Assembly (NCBI RefSeq): GCF_025210165.1
Contig: NZ_JAOASI010000076.1
Location: forward strand, 1 to 64,000
DNA length: 64,000 nt
Origin: Tepidibacter sp.
GTDB lineage: Bacteria; Bacillota; Clostridia; Peptostreptococcales; Peptostreptococcaceae
Reading direction: 5' to 3'
Shown here: piece after piece, positions 42,379 through 51,558 of the stretch
Position numbering within the stretch: position 1 is the first letter of the stretch
Layout: every line of letters begins with the position of its first letter
Made by a program: the position numbers and the translations under genes
Notes under the pieces: model-generated
Databases searched by the model: none
What the model was told of the DNA's origin: nothing
What the model saw: the letters and a program-made list of their open reading frames with translations, nothing else

Positions 42379-43980
42379 ATGAAAAAATATATGAAGGTAG
42401 TTAAAAGATTAATATTGTGTTTGTTATTTTTTTCGATGATATCATTTACATATGCTGAACCGAAAAATAGAGTATTACCTATGAATTTAAATAATAATGT
42501 TTTATTAAAGTACGATATTAGTTCAAAATTTCTACTCAAATACAATATTTTAATTCATAAAAACCTTACTTTTTATAAAAGTCATAAATTGTTAGTATTG
42601 ATTCTAATTGGAATGTTCATTATAATGGGTTCTTTAATTGTTTTACTGATTATGAATATTGAAAAAAGAAAAATTCAAGAGAAGAAAATAAAGAAATTTG
42701 CGTATTACGATATATTAACTGGATTACCTAATAGAACGTATTTAAATGAAACACTAAAAAATGAATTAGAGGTGGCAAAAACTTCTGGAATTGGAGGAGT
42801 AGTTTTCTTTATTGATGTTGATAATTTTAAGATACTCAACGATACTTTTGGACATGGATTTGGGGATGAAATTTTAGTAGATATTGGCAAACGTTTTAAA
42901 GAATTAGTTGGTGAGGATAAATTTATAGCGAGATTGGGCGGAGATGAATTTATTATTCTTTTAAAGAATATAAATGATAGAACAGTAATAGATAATATAC
43001 TTAACGAAATTGTAAGTAGCTTTGAAAAGCCTTTCTACATTGAAGAAAAGGAGTTTTATTTAACGATAAGTATAGGAGTAACTCTTTATCCAAAAGATGG
43101 AGATAATTTAGATGAATTACTTAAAAATGCTGATACTGCAATGTATAGGGCAAAGGATTCAGGTAGAGCAAGATATGTATATTTTGAAAAAGATATGAAC
43201 GAAAAATCTTTTGAAAAAATGCAAATGCAAAATAAATTAAGAAATGCTATAGAAAATGATGAACTTGTATTATATTATCAACCTAAAGTTGATTTAAAAA
43301 ATAATGAAATTATAGAATATGAAGCTCTAATTCGTTGGATTAGTCCTGACTATGGTTTTGTTCCTCCTGACAGATTTATTAGTATAGCTGAAGAAAGTGG
43401 ATTAATATCAAAACTTGGTGCATGGGTATTTGAAAGAGCGTGTGAATTTAGTAAAAAAATTAATAATAATTCTAAAGAGAATATAATTGTATCTGTCAAT
43501 GTATCAGTAGTAGAGTTGATGAATGTAAATTATATATCTACTATAAAAAAGATTCTTGAAAAAATCGAAGTTAATCCAAAATCAATTGGAATTGAAATAA
43601 CGGAAACTGCTTTAATGGAATCTTTTGAAACTAATGAAGCAATTTTAAATGAATTGATTGAACTTGGCATACAAGTATCATTAGATGATTTTGGAACAGG
43701 GTATTCCTCACTTAATTATTTGAAGAAAATACCTACTAATATATTAAAAATTGATAAGTCTTTTGTTGATGATATAAAAAATGATGAAATAGATGAGACT
43801 ATAATAAAAGCAATAATTGAAATAGCCCATAAACTTAATTTAGAAGTTGTAGCTGAAGGGGTAGAAACAGAAGAACAAAAAGATAAGCTTAAAGAATATA
43901 AGTGCGATCAAATACAGGGGTACCTGATAAGTAAGCCACTACCTGAAGACGATATATTTAGAGAAGTTTTTTCTGCTTAA
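42379..43980 (+). CDS. Cyclic-di-GMP synthase/phosphodiesterase (GGDEF-EAL)
   Basis: 533 residues. A signal-anchor (1-26) and a second membrane helix (about 68-92) flank a short outer segment. The GGDEF domain keeps LGGDEF; the EAL domain keeps EALIRW, NVS, ITETAL, DDFGTGYSS, KIDKSF and EGVET, so both activities could be intact. It makes or degrades cyclic di-GMP at the membrane. The ATG at 42379 follows AGGAG and gives a good signal peptide; an ATG at 42331 lacks a binding site. Confidence 0.92.
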   Translation: MKKYMKVVKRLILCLLFFSMISFTYAEPKNRVLPMNLNNNVLLKYDISSKFLLKYNILIHKNLTFYKSHKLLVLILIGMFIIMGSLIVLLIMNIEKRKIQEKKIKKFAYYDILTGLPNRTYLNETLKNELEVAKTSGIGGVVFFIDVDNFKILNDTFGHGFGDEILVDIGKRFKELVGEDKFIARLGGDEFIILLKNINDRTVIDNILNEIVSSFEKPFYIEEKEFYLTISIGVTLYPKDGDNLDELLKNADTAMYRAKDSGRARYVYFEKDMNEKSFEKMQMQNKLRNAIENDELVLYYQPKVDLKNNEIIEYEALIRWISPDYGFVPPDRFISIAEESGLISKLGAWVFERACEFSKKINNNSKENIIVSVNVSVVELMNVNYISTIKKILEKIEVNPKSIGIEITETALMESFETNEAILNELIELGIQVSLDDFGTGYSSLNYLKKIPTNILKIDKSFVDDIKNDEIDETIIKAIIEIAHKLNLEVVAEGVETEEQKDKLKEYKCDQIQGYLISKPLPEDDIFREVFSA

Positions 43981-44010
43981 TAATGGATTAAATAAATGCA
44001 TAAAAAAGTT

Positions 44011-44062
44011 AAAAGTAGTTACATAGATTTTGTACAAATAAAATCCATGTAACTACTTTTTT
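44011..44062 (+). terminator. Terminator after the GGDEF-EAL gene
   Basis: AAAAGTAGTTACATAGATTTT with AAAATCCATGTAACTACTTTT (one bulge), then T-rich DNA. Confidence 0.85.
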
Positions 44063-44182
44063 GATTTAGATAGGATACTATACGATTTTAAATACATATA
44101 AAGGAAGAATTGACAATATAAATATATAGATGTATAATTAATGAAAGTGATTATTGATATCAATTAGAAGGGGTGATTAAAT

Positions 44183-45010
44183 ATGTTTAACAATGAAAAG
44201 AAAAAAGTTGAATTAGGAAAATCACAAGAAACGATGATATTACCTCTATGGGGAAGATTTCTTGAGAGCAAAAAAACTGACCCTTTAATATATGATTCAA
44301 AAGCTATTGAAATTATAAACAATATTGATTATGATTTTTCAAAAATAGAAAAAAAACTTACAGAATATCATGCTTTGGCTTGGGCTGTTAGATCAAAAAC
44401 TATGGATTTAGCTATAGAAAATTTTATAAAAAAACATCCAAAAGCTGTGATTGTAAATATTGGTGCAGGTTTAGATACTAGCTTTGAAAGAGCAGATAAT
44501 GGAAAAATAGTATGGTATGATCTTGATCTTCCAGATGCTATAGAATTTAGAAAAAATTTCATAGATGAAACGGATCGTAGACATTATATTTCAAAATCTG
44601 TATTTGATTATAGTTGGTTTGATGATATAAAAGAAATAGATGATAATATATTATTTATTGCATCTGGAGTATTAATGTTTTTTAAGGAAGAATATCTAAA
44701 ACAGTTATTTTGTGAGTTTACATCTAAATTTCCTAATGGAGAAATTTTCTTTGATACTTTATCTGAAGAAGGATTAAAGTATGCAAATGATATGATGACT
44801 AAAGCAGGAATGGAAGAAGGTATGATAGAATGGGGAGTTAATTCTGCAAATGAGATTACAAAATGGAATGATAAAATAGAAGTTGTAGATGAATTTTCAT
44901 ATTATGAGCGTATTCCTAGAAAAAAAGAGTGGAGTAATGATGTAGTTGAGCTTATGAATATTTGTGATAAAATGAAATCTGCAAACTTTTATCATTTAAA
45001 ATTTAAATAG
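44183..45010 (+). CDS. SAM-dependent methyltransferase, LCMT/TcmP-like
   Basis: 275 residues. The SAM-binding motif is VIVNIGAGLDTSFERA (about 90-105), followed by the acidic strand WYDLDLPDAI, as in the leucine carboxyl methyltransferase/TcmP family (PF04072). These methylate carboxyl or hydroxyl groups of small molecules or polyketide-like compounds; the substrate here is unknown. Single gene, GAAGGGG ribosome binding site. Confidence 0.82.
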   Translation: MFNNEKKKVELGKSQETMILPLWGRFLESKKTDPLIYDSKAIEIINNIDYDFSKIEKKLTEYHALAWAVRSKTMDLAIENFIKKHPKAVIVNIGAGLDTSFERADNGKIVWYDLDLPDAIEFRKNFIDETDRRHYISKSVFDYSWFDDIKEIDDNILFIASGVLMFFKEEYLKQLFCEFTSKFPNGEIFFDTLSEEGLKYANDMMTKAGMEEGMIEWGVNSANEITKWNDKIEVVDEFSYYERIPRKKEWSNDVVELMNICDKMKSANFYHLKFK

Positions 45011-45128
45011 ACCCTAAATAGATTTTTACAAATAAGAGGTAAGATAAATCAAATTTTGTATTCACTATGATAATAAAATAGTATATAATTTTAATAAGAA
45101 AAAATAGTTATCGAAAAGGTGGAAAGCA

Positions 45129-45677
45129 ATGTTTGAGACAATACTTAATATTGACTTAGAAATATTAAATTATATTCAAAGTTCTATAGGAAATACAGCT
45201 ATTGATAAGCTAATGGTTTTTATGACTATGTTAGGTAATAAAGGTATAATATGGATTGCCATTTCATTGTTTTTAATTATTAATAAAAAAACTAGAAAAG
45301 TTGGAATTATGGCAATAACAGTGTTTATTATAACAGGAATTTTAGGTGAGGGTTTGATTAAGCCTTTAGTTAAGCGTGCTAGGCCATTTGTAAATTATCC
45401 AAGTTTTAATCTAATAATAAAAGCTCCTTTAACATATTCATTTCCTTCAGGTCATACTGCATTATCATTTGCAGTAGCTAGCATTCTATTAAAAGAATTT
45501 AAAAAGTATGGAGTTATATTTTTGATATTAGCTATATTAATAGCTTTTTCAAGAGTATATTTATTTGTTCATTATCCATCAGATGTTATTGTAGGTATCA
45601 TTATGGGAGTAATGTGTGCTTGGATTACCAGTAAGATATTTAATAAAAAAGAAAATTTTAAGGATAGTATAGATTAA
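45129..45677 (+). CDS. PAP2-family phosphatase, possible undecaprenyl-diphosphatase
   Basis: 182 residues with about five membrane helices and the three phosphatase motifs: KRARPF, YSFPSGHTAL and SRVYLFVHYPSD. Such membrane phosphatases recycle undecaprenyl pyrophosphate for wall synthesis or act on other lipid phosphates. Single gene. Confidence 0.88.
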   Translation: MFETILNIDLEILNYIQSSIGNTAIDKLMVFMTMLGNKGIIWIAISLFLIINKKTRKVGIMAITVFIITGILGEGLIKPLVKRARPFVNYPSFNLIIKAPLTYSFPSGHTALSFAVASILLKEFKKYGVIFLILAILIAFSRVYLFVHYPSDVIVGIIMGVMCAWITSKIFNKKENFKDSID

Positions 45678-45685
45678 AATGAAAT

Positions 45686-45742
45686 AACCCTCTATATAAA
45701 GTAAGAAATTTTGGATATAATCTCTTACTTTAATAGAGGGTT
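45686..45742. terminator. Bidirectional terminator
   Basis: AACCCTCTAT-AAAGTAAGA pairs with TCTTACTTTAATAGAGGGTT between convergent PAP2 and SDR genes. Confidence 0.78.
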
Positions 45743-45762
45743 AAACTAATATAAAGATAATT

Positions 45763-46476
45763 TTATGAATCTTGTCTTGTAGTAGCTATTACTATTTCTC
45801 TTACACATATATTTTGAGGTTGTGAATAAGCAAAGCTTATCGCATTTGCAATATCTTCTGCTTGTAGTCCTCCGCCTATTGTTTTTTTCCAATCCTTATA
45901 GCCATCTTTTATATCATCTGAAGTTGTGTGGCTTAAAAGATTAGTTTCAACAACACCAGGAGCTATAGTAATCATTCTAACATTATGGTTAGCTACTTCT
46001 TCTCTTATGTTCTCAGTTATAGCATGTACAGCAAACTTTGTACCACAATAAGCTGAGTGATTAGGGAATGTTTTTCTTCCTGCTATTGAACTTATATTTA
46101 TAACTGTTCCTTCGTTTCTTTTTATCATATCATCTAATACAACGTGAATACCGTTTAATACACCCATAACATTTACATCAAGCATTCTTTTCCATTCTTC
46201 AGGATCTTGATTTTGAGCTTCTCCAAGTAGCATTATTCCTGCACAATTTACTAAACAATCAACTTTACCATATTTTTCTTCAGCTTCAGCCACTGCGTCT
46301 TTAATTGATTGAACATTTGTTACATCTACACTTTTAGAAATTGTATTTGGAAGATTTAAATCCATTGGCTCATCTTTATCTAATAATAGTAAAGGATGAC
46401 CTTCGTTAGATAATTTAATAGCACTAGCTCTTCCTATACCAGAACTTGTTCCTGTAATAACAGCTAATTTTTTCAT
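45763..46476 (-). CDS. Short-chain dehydrogenase/reductase, HxlR-linked
   Basis: 237 residues: TGTSSGIG cofactor motif near residue 8, NCAG near 80, catalytic Ser in NISSIAG and YCGTK. NAD(P)-dependent, substrate unknown. The ATG at 46476 follows TTGGAGG by 8 bases. It is divergent from an HxlR regulator, which likely controls it. Confidence 0.87.
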   Translation of the reverse strand: MKKLAVITGTSSGIGRASAIKLSNEGHPLLLLDKDEPMDLNLPNTISKSVDVTNVQSIKDAVAEAEEKYGKVDCLVNCAGIMLLGEAQNQDPEEWKRMLDVNVMGVLNGIHVVLDDMIKRNEGTVINISSIAGRKTFPNHSAYCGTKFAVHAITENIREEVANHNVRMITIAPGVVETNLLSHTTSDDIKDGYKDWKKTIGGGLQAEDIANAISFAYSQPQNICVREIVIATTRQDS

Positions 46477-46680
46477 ATTTATAACCTCCAATTTTATGTT
46501 ATATATTGATATATTAATTTAAGTTTAGTATTCTATAACAGTATTACTTATTAAATCTAAACATTTTGTCAACTTCATGATTTGATTATAATAAATGAAA
46601 GAGATTTTGTTAAGTATGCACTTTTTATGAATATAGTAACTAAAAGGTAAGTATTAAGCTGATTTTAGGAGGGGAAAATA

Positions 46681-47028
46681 TTGAAATATAAAGAAGTAGT
46701 ATGCGAAATAGAAGTAACTTTAGATATGATAAGTGGAAAATGGAAACCACTAATACTATATTTTTTGGGACAAGAGGGTACAAAGCGATTTGGTCAGATA
46801 AAAGTATTTATAGATAAAATTTCTCATAAATCTTTAACAAATCAGTTGAGAGAGTTAGAAGAAGATGGATTGGTACAAAGAGTTGTATATCCGGAGGTTC
46901 CACCTAAAGTAGAATATAGTTTGACAGAAAAGGGAAAAACACTATTGCCTATTTTAGAATCAATGTGTGAATGGGGAGAAAAAAATATGGCTAAAAGGTA
47001 TAAGCTTATTAACCCTCTTTGTGATTAG
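46681..47028 (+). CDS. HxlR-family transcriptional regulator
   Basis: 115-residue winged helix protein ([39 protein letters not shown]). Two Cys residues (CEIEV near 8 and CEWGEKN near 100) could serve redox or electrophile sensing, as in other HxlR proteins. TTG start at 46681 after AGGAGGGG. Divergent from an SDR gene, the usual target arrangement. Confidence 0.9.
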   Translation: MKYKEVVCEIEVTLDMISGKWKPLILYFLGQEGTKRFGQIKVFIDKISHKSLTNQLRELEEDGLVQRVVYPEVPPKVEYSLTEKGKTLLPILESMCEWGEKNMAKRYKLINPLCD

Positions 47029-47072
47029 CTTAGACTTTAGTATATTAAATCTGTTAGAAAAGGAGTTATAGT

Positions 47073-47504
47073 ATGAATAAAATTTCTAGGATATCAAGTA
47101 GCATATTTTTAGTAATGTATGTAACCTATCTATTGTATTTAGTTTTTTTTAGTAAATATTATGGAAGAGGGTACTTTCATAGAAGCTATAACTTAATTCC
47201 TTTTAAAACAATTATAGAATACATGTTCTTCTCAAATAATTTAAATGCTACAGTTGTAAATATAGTTGGAAATATATTAGCTTTTGTACCAATGGGATTT
47301 TTAGTTCCAATTGTATTTAATAGAATTAATAAATTTAAAAATATAGCTATATTAGTTTTGATGGTAACAATTTCTATTGAGGTAACACAATTTATAATTG
47401 GAGTAGGTACTTGTGATGTTGATGATGTGATTTTAAATTGGATAGGTGGAATGATAGGATTTTACATATATAATTTTACTTTATCAAAGAAAATTTTCAA
47501 ATAA
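47073..47504 (+). CDS. VanZ-family membrane protein
   Basis: 143 residues with four membrane helices and VanZ features: SYNLIPFKTI after the first helix, NIVGNILAFVPMGFLVP, and TQFIIGVGTCDVDDVILNWIG. VanZ proteins can lower teicoplanin sensitivity, but most chromosomal ones have no known role. AAAGGAG site; 44 bases after the HxlR gene, so possibly co-transcribed. Confidence 0.9.
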   Translation: MNKISRISSSIFLVMYVTYLLYLVFFSKYYGRGYFHRSYNLIPFKTIIEYMFFSNNLNATVVNIVGNILAFVPMGFLVPIVFNRINKFKNIAILVLMVTISIEVTQFIIGVGTCDVDDVILNWIGGMIGFYIYNFTLSKKIFK

Positions 47505-47528
47505 TCCCTAATTAGTAGGGATTATTTG
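47498..47528 (+). terminator. Terminator overlapping the VanZ gene end
   Basis: CAAATAATCCCTA / TAGGGATTATTTG; includes the stop codon. Confidence 0.85.
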
Positions 47529-47719
47529 ATTTCTCGGGAAATAAAGGTCTGTTAAAGTATTCCTGTAAGGTATGGTAAATGCACTTTTATACATAGTAGA
47601 GCATATAAAAACAATCTATTATAAGAAACTACAGTATAAAATAATACAATTGGACTAAAACTATGGTAAATATTAGAATTATAAAGTGTGATTATAATAT
47701 TTATAGGAGGAGTCAGAAG

Positions 47720-48274
47720 ATGAGTAAAACAAGAAATTTAACTTTTGTTGCTATGGGGATAGTTATAAACATAGTGTTTGGGACAGTAGTAAGTATGATA
47801 AAAATACCTTTATTATTTTTAGATACTATAGGAACAGTATTTATAGCAGCTATACTTGGACCGTGGTATGGTGCTGTGGCTGGCGGTCTTACTAACATTA
47901 TTCAAGGCATAATAACTAATCCTAAAACTATGCCTTTTGCTTTGGTTAATATAGTCATTGGTTTGATTGTGGGATGTATATGTAAAAAAAGAGAGTTTAA
48001 TTTTCAAACTGCATTTATAACAGGAATGATACTAGCTGTAGTAGCTCCTCTAATAGGAACTCCAATTGCAATTTATTTATTTGGAGGTATTACAGGAGAT
48101 GGAAATGATTTAATATTTACATGGCTTTTAACATCTGGAAAAACTATATTTTCAGCTGCATTTATACCTAGAATAACTGGAAATATATTAGACAAAATTG
48201 CAACATGTATATTCGTATCCTTTTTATTAAAGAGATTACCAAGAGAATACATAAGAAAACAAGGTAATATTTAA
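47720..48274 (+). CDS. ECF transporter S component (CD3073-like)
   Basis: 184 residues, about six membrane helices, with the S-component pattern (ILGPWYGAVAGGLTNIIQGI). S components bind a vitamin or small base and use shared EcfAAT energy modules, absent from this window. In Clostridioides a similar S component (CD3073) lies next to a TudS-like desulfidase (CD3072), the same pairing as here. ATG at 47720 follows AGGAGGAG. Confidence 0.85.
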   Translation: MSKTRNLTFVAMGIVINIVFGTVVSMIKIPLLFLDTIGTVFIAAILGPWYGAVAGGLTNIIQGIITNPKTMPFALVNIVIGLIVGCICKKREFNFQTAFITGMILAVVAPLIGTPIAIYLFGGITGDGNDLIFTWLLTSGKTIFSAAFIPRITGNILDKIATCIFVSFLLKRLPREYIRKQGNI

Positions 48275-48286
48275 GGAGATGAAATA

Positions 48287-48793
48287 GTGCATAGACAAGG
48301 TAAAGTGGTATTTTTATCACACTGTATATTAAATCAAAACTCAGTTGTAAAGCCTTTGGCTAGAGCAAAAGGAGCTTACAATAAGGTAGCTGAAGAAATA
48401 ATAAAAAGAGATATAGGTATATATCAAATAATGTGTCCAGAAAATAAATATCTAGGACTAAATAGATTACCTCAAACTAAAGAAGAGTATGACAATAAAG
48501 ATTATAGAAATATATGTAGAGATATAGCATACGAAGTTGTAGATGATATTGAAAAATACATAAACAATTCAAATAAAGTATTGGGAATAATAGGAATAAG
48601 CAATAGCCCTACATGTAGCTATAATGAAAACAAAGGTATATTATTTGAAGAAATATTTTATTTATTAAATGAAAGAAGTATTTCAATACCTGTATTAAAT
48701 ATACCAACAAATTATATAGAAGAAAAAGAAAACAAAGAATTTATAGATAAACTAATAGGTTTTTTGAATAATAAAGAGACTTTGTATAGATAA
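48287..48793 (+). CDS. TudS-related putative desulfidase (CD3072-like, DUF523 relative)
   Basis: 168 residues with three spaced cysteines in SHCILNQN (Cys13), MCPEN (near 50) and SPTCSYN (near 109). These match the three [4Fe-4S] ligands of TudS-type desulfidases, which remove sulfur from thiolated bases such as thiouracil. GTG start at 48287 after AAGGAGATG. Only 12 bases follow the S-component stop, so uptake and processing of one compound is likely. Confidence 0.82.
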   Translation: MHRQGKVVFLSHCILNQNSVVKPLARAKGAYNKVAEEIIKRDIGIYQIMCPENKYLGLNRLPQTKEEYDNKDYRNICRDIAYEVVDDIEKYINNSNKVLGIIGISNSPTCSYNENKGILFEEIFYLLNERSISIPVLNIPTNYIEEKENKEFIDKLIGFLNNKETLYR

Positions 48794-48871
48794 AATCAAT
48801 AAGAAGGAGAAAATTGATATGTTATACTGTAATAGTAAAAAATACAAAATATGAAAAAAGGGGTCGAAAAA

Positions 48872-49786
48872 ATGAAGAGAATATTAAATATTTTTGCTAT
48901 TATAGTATTGTGTTTGAGTATGATACTTACTGGATGTAGTACTACATCAGACACAAATGAAGAAAGTTCAAATAATACAGATGGATTCAAATCACAAATT
49001 TTATTTAAAGGGTCATCTACATTGGCTCCTGTGATTGCAAAGATTTCTACGAATTTTATTGAAGAATATAAAACATGGGATAAAGTAAATAAAGATTTCC
49101 CAAATAAAAGCTTAGATATTTTTGTTTCAGCAGGAGGTTCTTCGGCAGGGGTTAAGTCAGTTATAGATGGAAGTAGTGATTTTGGAATGGTTTCAAGATC
49201 TGTTTCTGATGAAGAAAAAGCTAAAGTAGACGGATATAAAGAATTTAAATTAGGATTAGATGCATTAACTGTATCTGTAAACCCAGAAAATAAAATATAT
49301 GAAGTTAAAAATGGTTTAACTTCAGAAGAAATTCAAAAAGTTTTTTCAGGAGAATATAAGTATTGGGATGAAGTAGAAGCGAGTCTTCCTCATGAAGAAA
49401 TAGTTATTGTTACAAGGGATTTAGGTGGTGGAGCTCATAAGGTATTCCAAAAGAAGGTTATGGGGGATAAAAAAGTAAGAGACGATGCAATTCAAGCTCC
49501 TTCAATGGGTGCATTAGTTACAAAGATTATGGAAAACAAAAACGCGATTGGGTATGCTTCTTATGGAATGGTAAATCAAAATAATGGAAAGATTATTCCT
49601 TTAGATGTTGATGGAGTATCTCCTACAAAAGAAAATATAGTAAGTGGTGATTATAAAATATCTAGACCACTTTTAGTAATTAAAAAAGGTGAATTATTAG
49701 AACAAGAAAAATCTTTTATAGATGTTCTTACTTCAGAAGAAGGTATGAAAATAATTGAAAAAATGGGATTTGTTCCAGCAAAATAA
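48872..49786 (+). CDS. pstS: Phosphate ABC transporter substrate-binding lipoprotein PstS
   Basis: 304 residues: lipobox LTGC (Cys22), then a PstS-type domain with GSSTLAPV near 50 and AGGSSAGVKSVIDGSSDFGMVSR (phosphate-binding loops). It captures orthophosphate outside the membrane. The ATG at 48872 follows AAAGGGG. First gene of pstSCAB. A hairpin after it separates it from pstC. Confidence 0.92.
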   Translation: MKRILNIFAIIVLCLSMILTGCSTTSDTNEESSNNTDGFKSQILFKGSSTLAPVIAKISTNFIEEYKTWDKVNKDFPNKSLDIFVSAGGSSAGVKSVIDGSSDFGMVSRSVSDEEKAKVDGYKEFKLGLDALTVSVNPENKIYEVKNGLTSEEIQKVFSGEYKYWDEVEASLPHEEIVIVTRDLGGGAHKVFQKKVMGDKKVRDDAIQAPSMGALVTKIMENKNAIGYASYGMVNQNNGKIIPLDVDGVSPTKENIVSGDYKISRPLLVIKKGELLEQEKSFIDVLTSEEGMKIIEKMGFVPAK

Positions 49787-49788
49787 AT

Positions 49789-49818
49789 AAAATTCAGAAG
49801 GAATTCCTTCTGAATTTT
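49789..49818 (+). terminator. Attenuating hairpin between pstS and pstC
   Basis: AAAATTCAGAAGG-AATT-CCTTCTGAATTTT followed by a T-rich run. It likely lets pstS be made in excess over the permease genes. Confidence 0.85.
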
Positions 49819-49839
49819 ATTTTTTAAAGGAAGTGAAAA

Positions 49840-50703
49840 ATGTATAAAAAACTTGATGACATATTTACTTTTATTATAAAATGTTTTACTTTTTTTTCCA
49901 TTGTAATGCTTAGTTTTATTATTATATTTATTACAAGAGAAAGTATAGTTGTTTTTGAAAAGGTTTCATTAATAGATTTTTTATTTAAAGGTGAATGGAA
50001 TCCTTTAGGACAAATTCCGATTATATCGATATTTCCAATGATATTGGCAACTATATATGTCTCTTTATTGGCTGTTATTATAGCACTCCCTATTGGGGTA
50101 GGGGCAGCAATATTTTTGACAAGTGTATTAAATTTAAAGGTTAGAAAAATATTAAAACCATCTATAGCTATTCTAGCAGGAATTCCATCTGTAGTATATG
50201 GATTAATTGGACTATTAGTAATTGTTAAATTTTTTGAAGATAGTTTGAATTTTTCGTCTGGAGAATCTGTTTTAGCAGGTGGAATATTACTTTCTATTAT
50301 GATTCTTCCATATATTATATCTACATGTGATGAATCAATGATTAAAATTATAAATCAATATAAACTTACATCACAAGGGCTAGGTGTATCCAAATGGCAT
50401 ATGATCAGGTATTTGATTTTACCTGCATCTAAAAAAAGTATCTTTGCTGGAGTTATTTTAGCTCTAGCAAGGTCAATGGGGGAGACTATGGCAGTTATGA
50501 TGGTTACTGGAAATAGTCCGATTTTTCCAAAACTTTTAGGAAAAGCTCAAACAATACCTGCTCTTATCGCACTTGAAATGGGAGGGGCTGGAGTAGGGAG
50601 TCTTCATTATCATGCTTTGTTTGCAGCTGGTTTTGTATTAATGATGATTCTTTTTTTAGTTAATATTATTTTTTATTATATAAAGAATAATATAGACATT
50701 TAA
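49840..50703 (+). CDS. pstC: Phosphate ABC transporter permease PstC
   Basis: 287 residues, six helices, BPD_transp_1 domain; GIPSVVYGLIGL and ALARSMGETMAVMMVTGN are PstC hallmarks. Works with PstA in the membrane. AAAGGAAG site; second gene of the operon. Confidence 0.93.
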   Translation: MYKKLDDIFTFIIKCFTFFSIVMLSFIIIFITRESIVVFEKVSLIDFLFKGEWNPLGQIPIISIFPMILATIYVSLLAVIIALPIGVGAAIFLTSVLNLKVRKILKPSIAILAGIPSVVYGLIGLLVIVKFFEDSLNFSSGESVLAGGILLSIMILPYIISTCDESMIKIINQYKLTSQGLGVSKWHMIRYLILPASKKSIFAGVILALARSMGETMAVMMVTGNSPIFPKLLGKAQTIPALIALEMGGAGVGSLHYHALFAAGFVLMMILFLVNIIFYYIKNNIDI

Positions 50704-50732
50704 TTTTATACAATTTAGGAAGTGAAAAAGTT

Positions 50733-51557
50733 ATGGGAAAATACATAAAAATAAAATTATGGAGCTTTATGAGTGGAATAATAGTTATATTTTTAGTTTT
50801 ATATATCAATGTATATATTTTTTCTAAGGGAGTACATGGATTGAATTACAATTTTTTATTTTCTAAACCATTGGGGTTTCCCCTTGGAACAGAAGGGGGA
50901 ATATTCCCAGCTATCATAGGAAGTATTTATTTTACAGGAATTGCTTGTTGTTTTGCTAGCACAATTGCAATATCAACAGCCTTATATCTTAATTTTTATT
51001 GCAAAAACAAGTACATACATGGGATTATTAGTATTGTAATACAATCTATAGCAGGTATTCCATCTATTGTTTTGGGATTGTTCGGATATACTTTTTTAGT
51101 GGTTTACTTGAAGTTGGGAATATCATTATTATCTGGAGGAATTATTTTAGGTATTATGATTTTTCCATTTATAGAAGTTAGAATCCAAAAAGCCTTAGAA
51201 GAGATTGATAAAGATATAATATATGCTTCTTATGCTTTAGGCATTTCTAAATCTTATACTTTTTTTAAACTTATATTACCAATGTGCTTTAGTGAAATGA
51301 TATCTATAGTAGCATTAGCAGGAGGATTTGCTATGGGTGCAACAGCACCTATAATGTTTACAGGTGGGGTTGTTAATGCACCAGTTCCTAATAGTATACT
51401 ATCTCCTGCTATGGCTTTGCCATATCACTTGTATATATTAATTGGCGAAGGAATATCAGTAGAAAATGCATATAAAACAGCTTCTGTATTATTGTTATTT
51501 CTTCTGATTTTAAATAGCATTTCTATATTTACAGAGTTATTTAGGAAGGTGAAATAA
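50733..51557 (+). CDS. pstA: Phosphate ABC transporter permease PstA
   Basis: 274 residues, six helices; GIPSIVLGLFGY and GFAMGATAPIMFTGG match PstA. Forms the channel with PstC. Its stop is one base before pstB. Confidence 0.93.
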   Translation: MGKYIKIKLWSFMSGIIVIFLVLYINVYIFSKGVHGLNYNFLFSKPLGFPLGTEGGIFPAIIGSIYFTGIACCFASTIAISTALYLNFYCKNKYIHGIISIVIQSIAGIPSIVLGLFGYTFLVVYLKLGISLLSGGIILGIMIFPFIEVRIQKALEEIDKDIIYASYALGISKSYTFFKLILPMCFSEMISIVALAGGFAMGATAPIMFTGGVVNAPVPNSILSPAMALPYHLYILIGEGISVENAYKTASVLLLFLLILNSISIFTELFRKVK

Positions 51558-51558
51558 A

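Noticed and set aside
48820..48855. Eleven-codon open frame (MLYCNSKKYKI) before pstS with an AAGGAG-like site, possible leader peptide
   Set aside because: No regulatory codons, no attenuator hairpin before pstS, and such short frames are frequent by chance.
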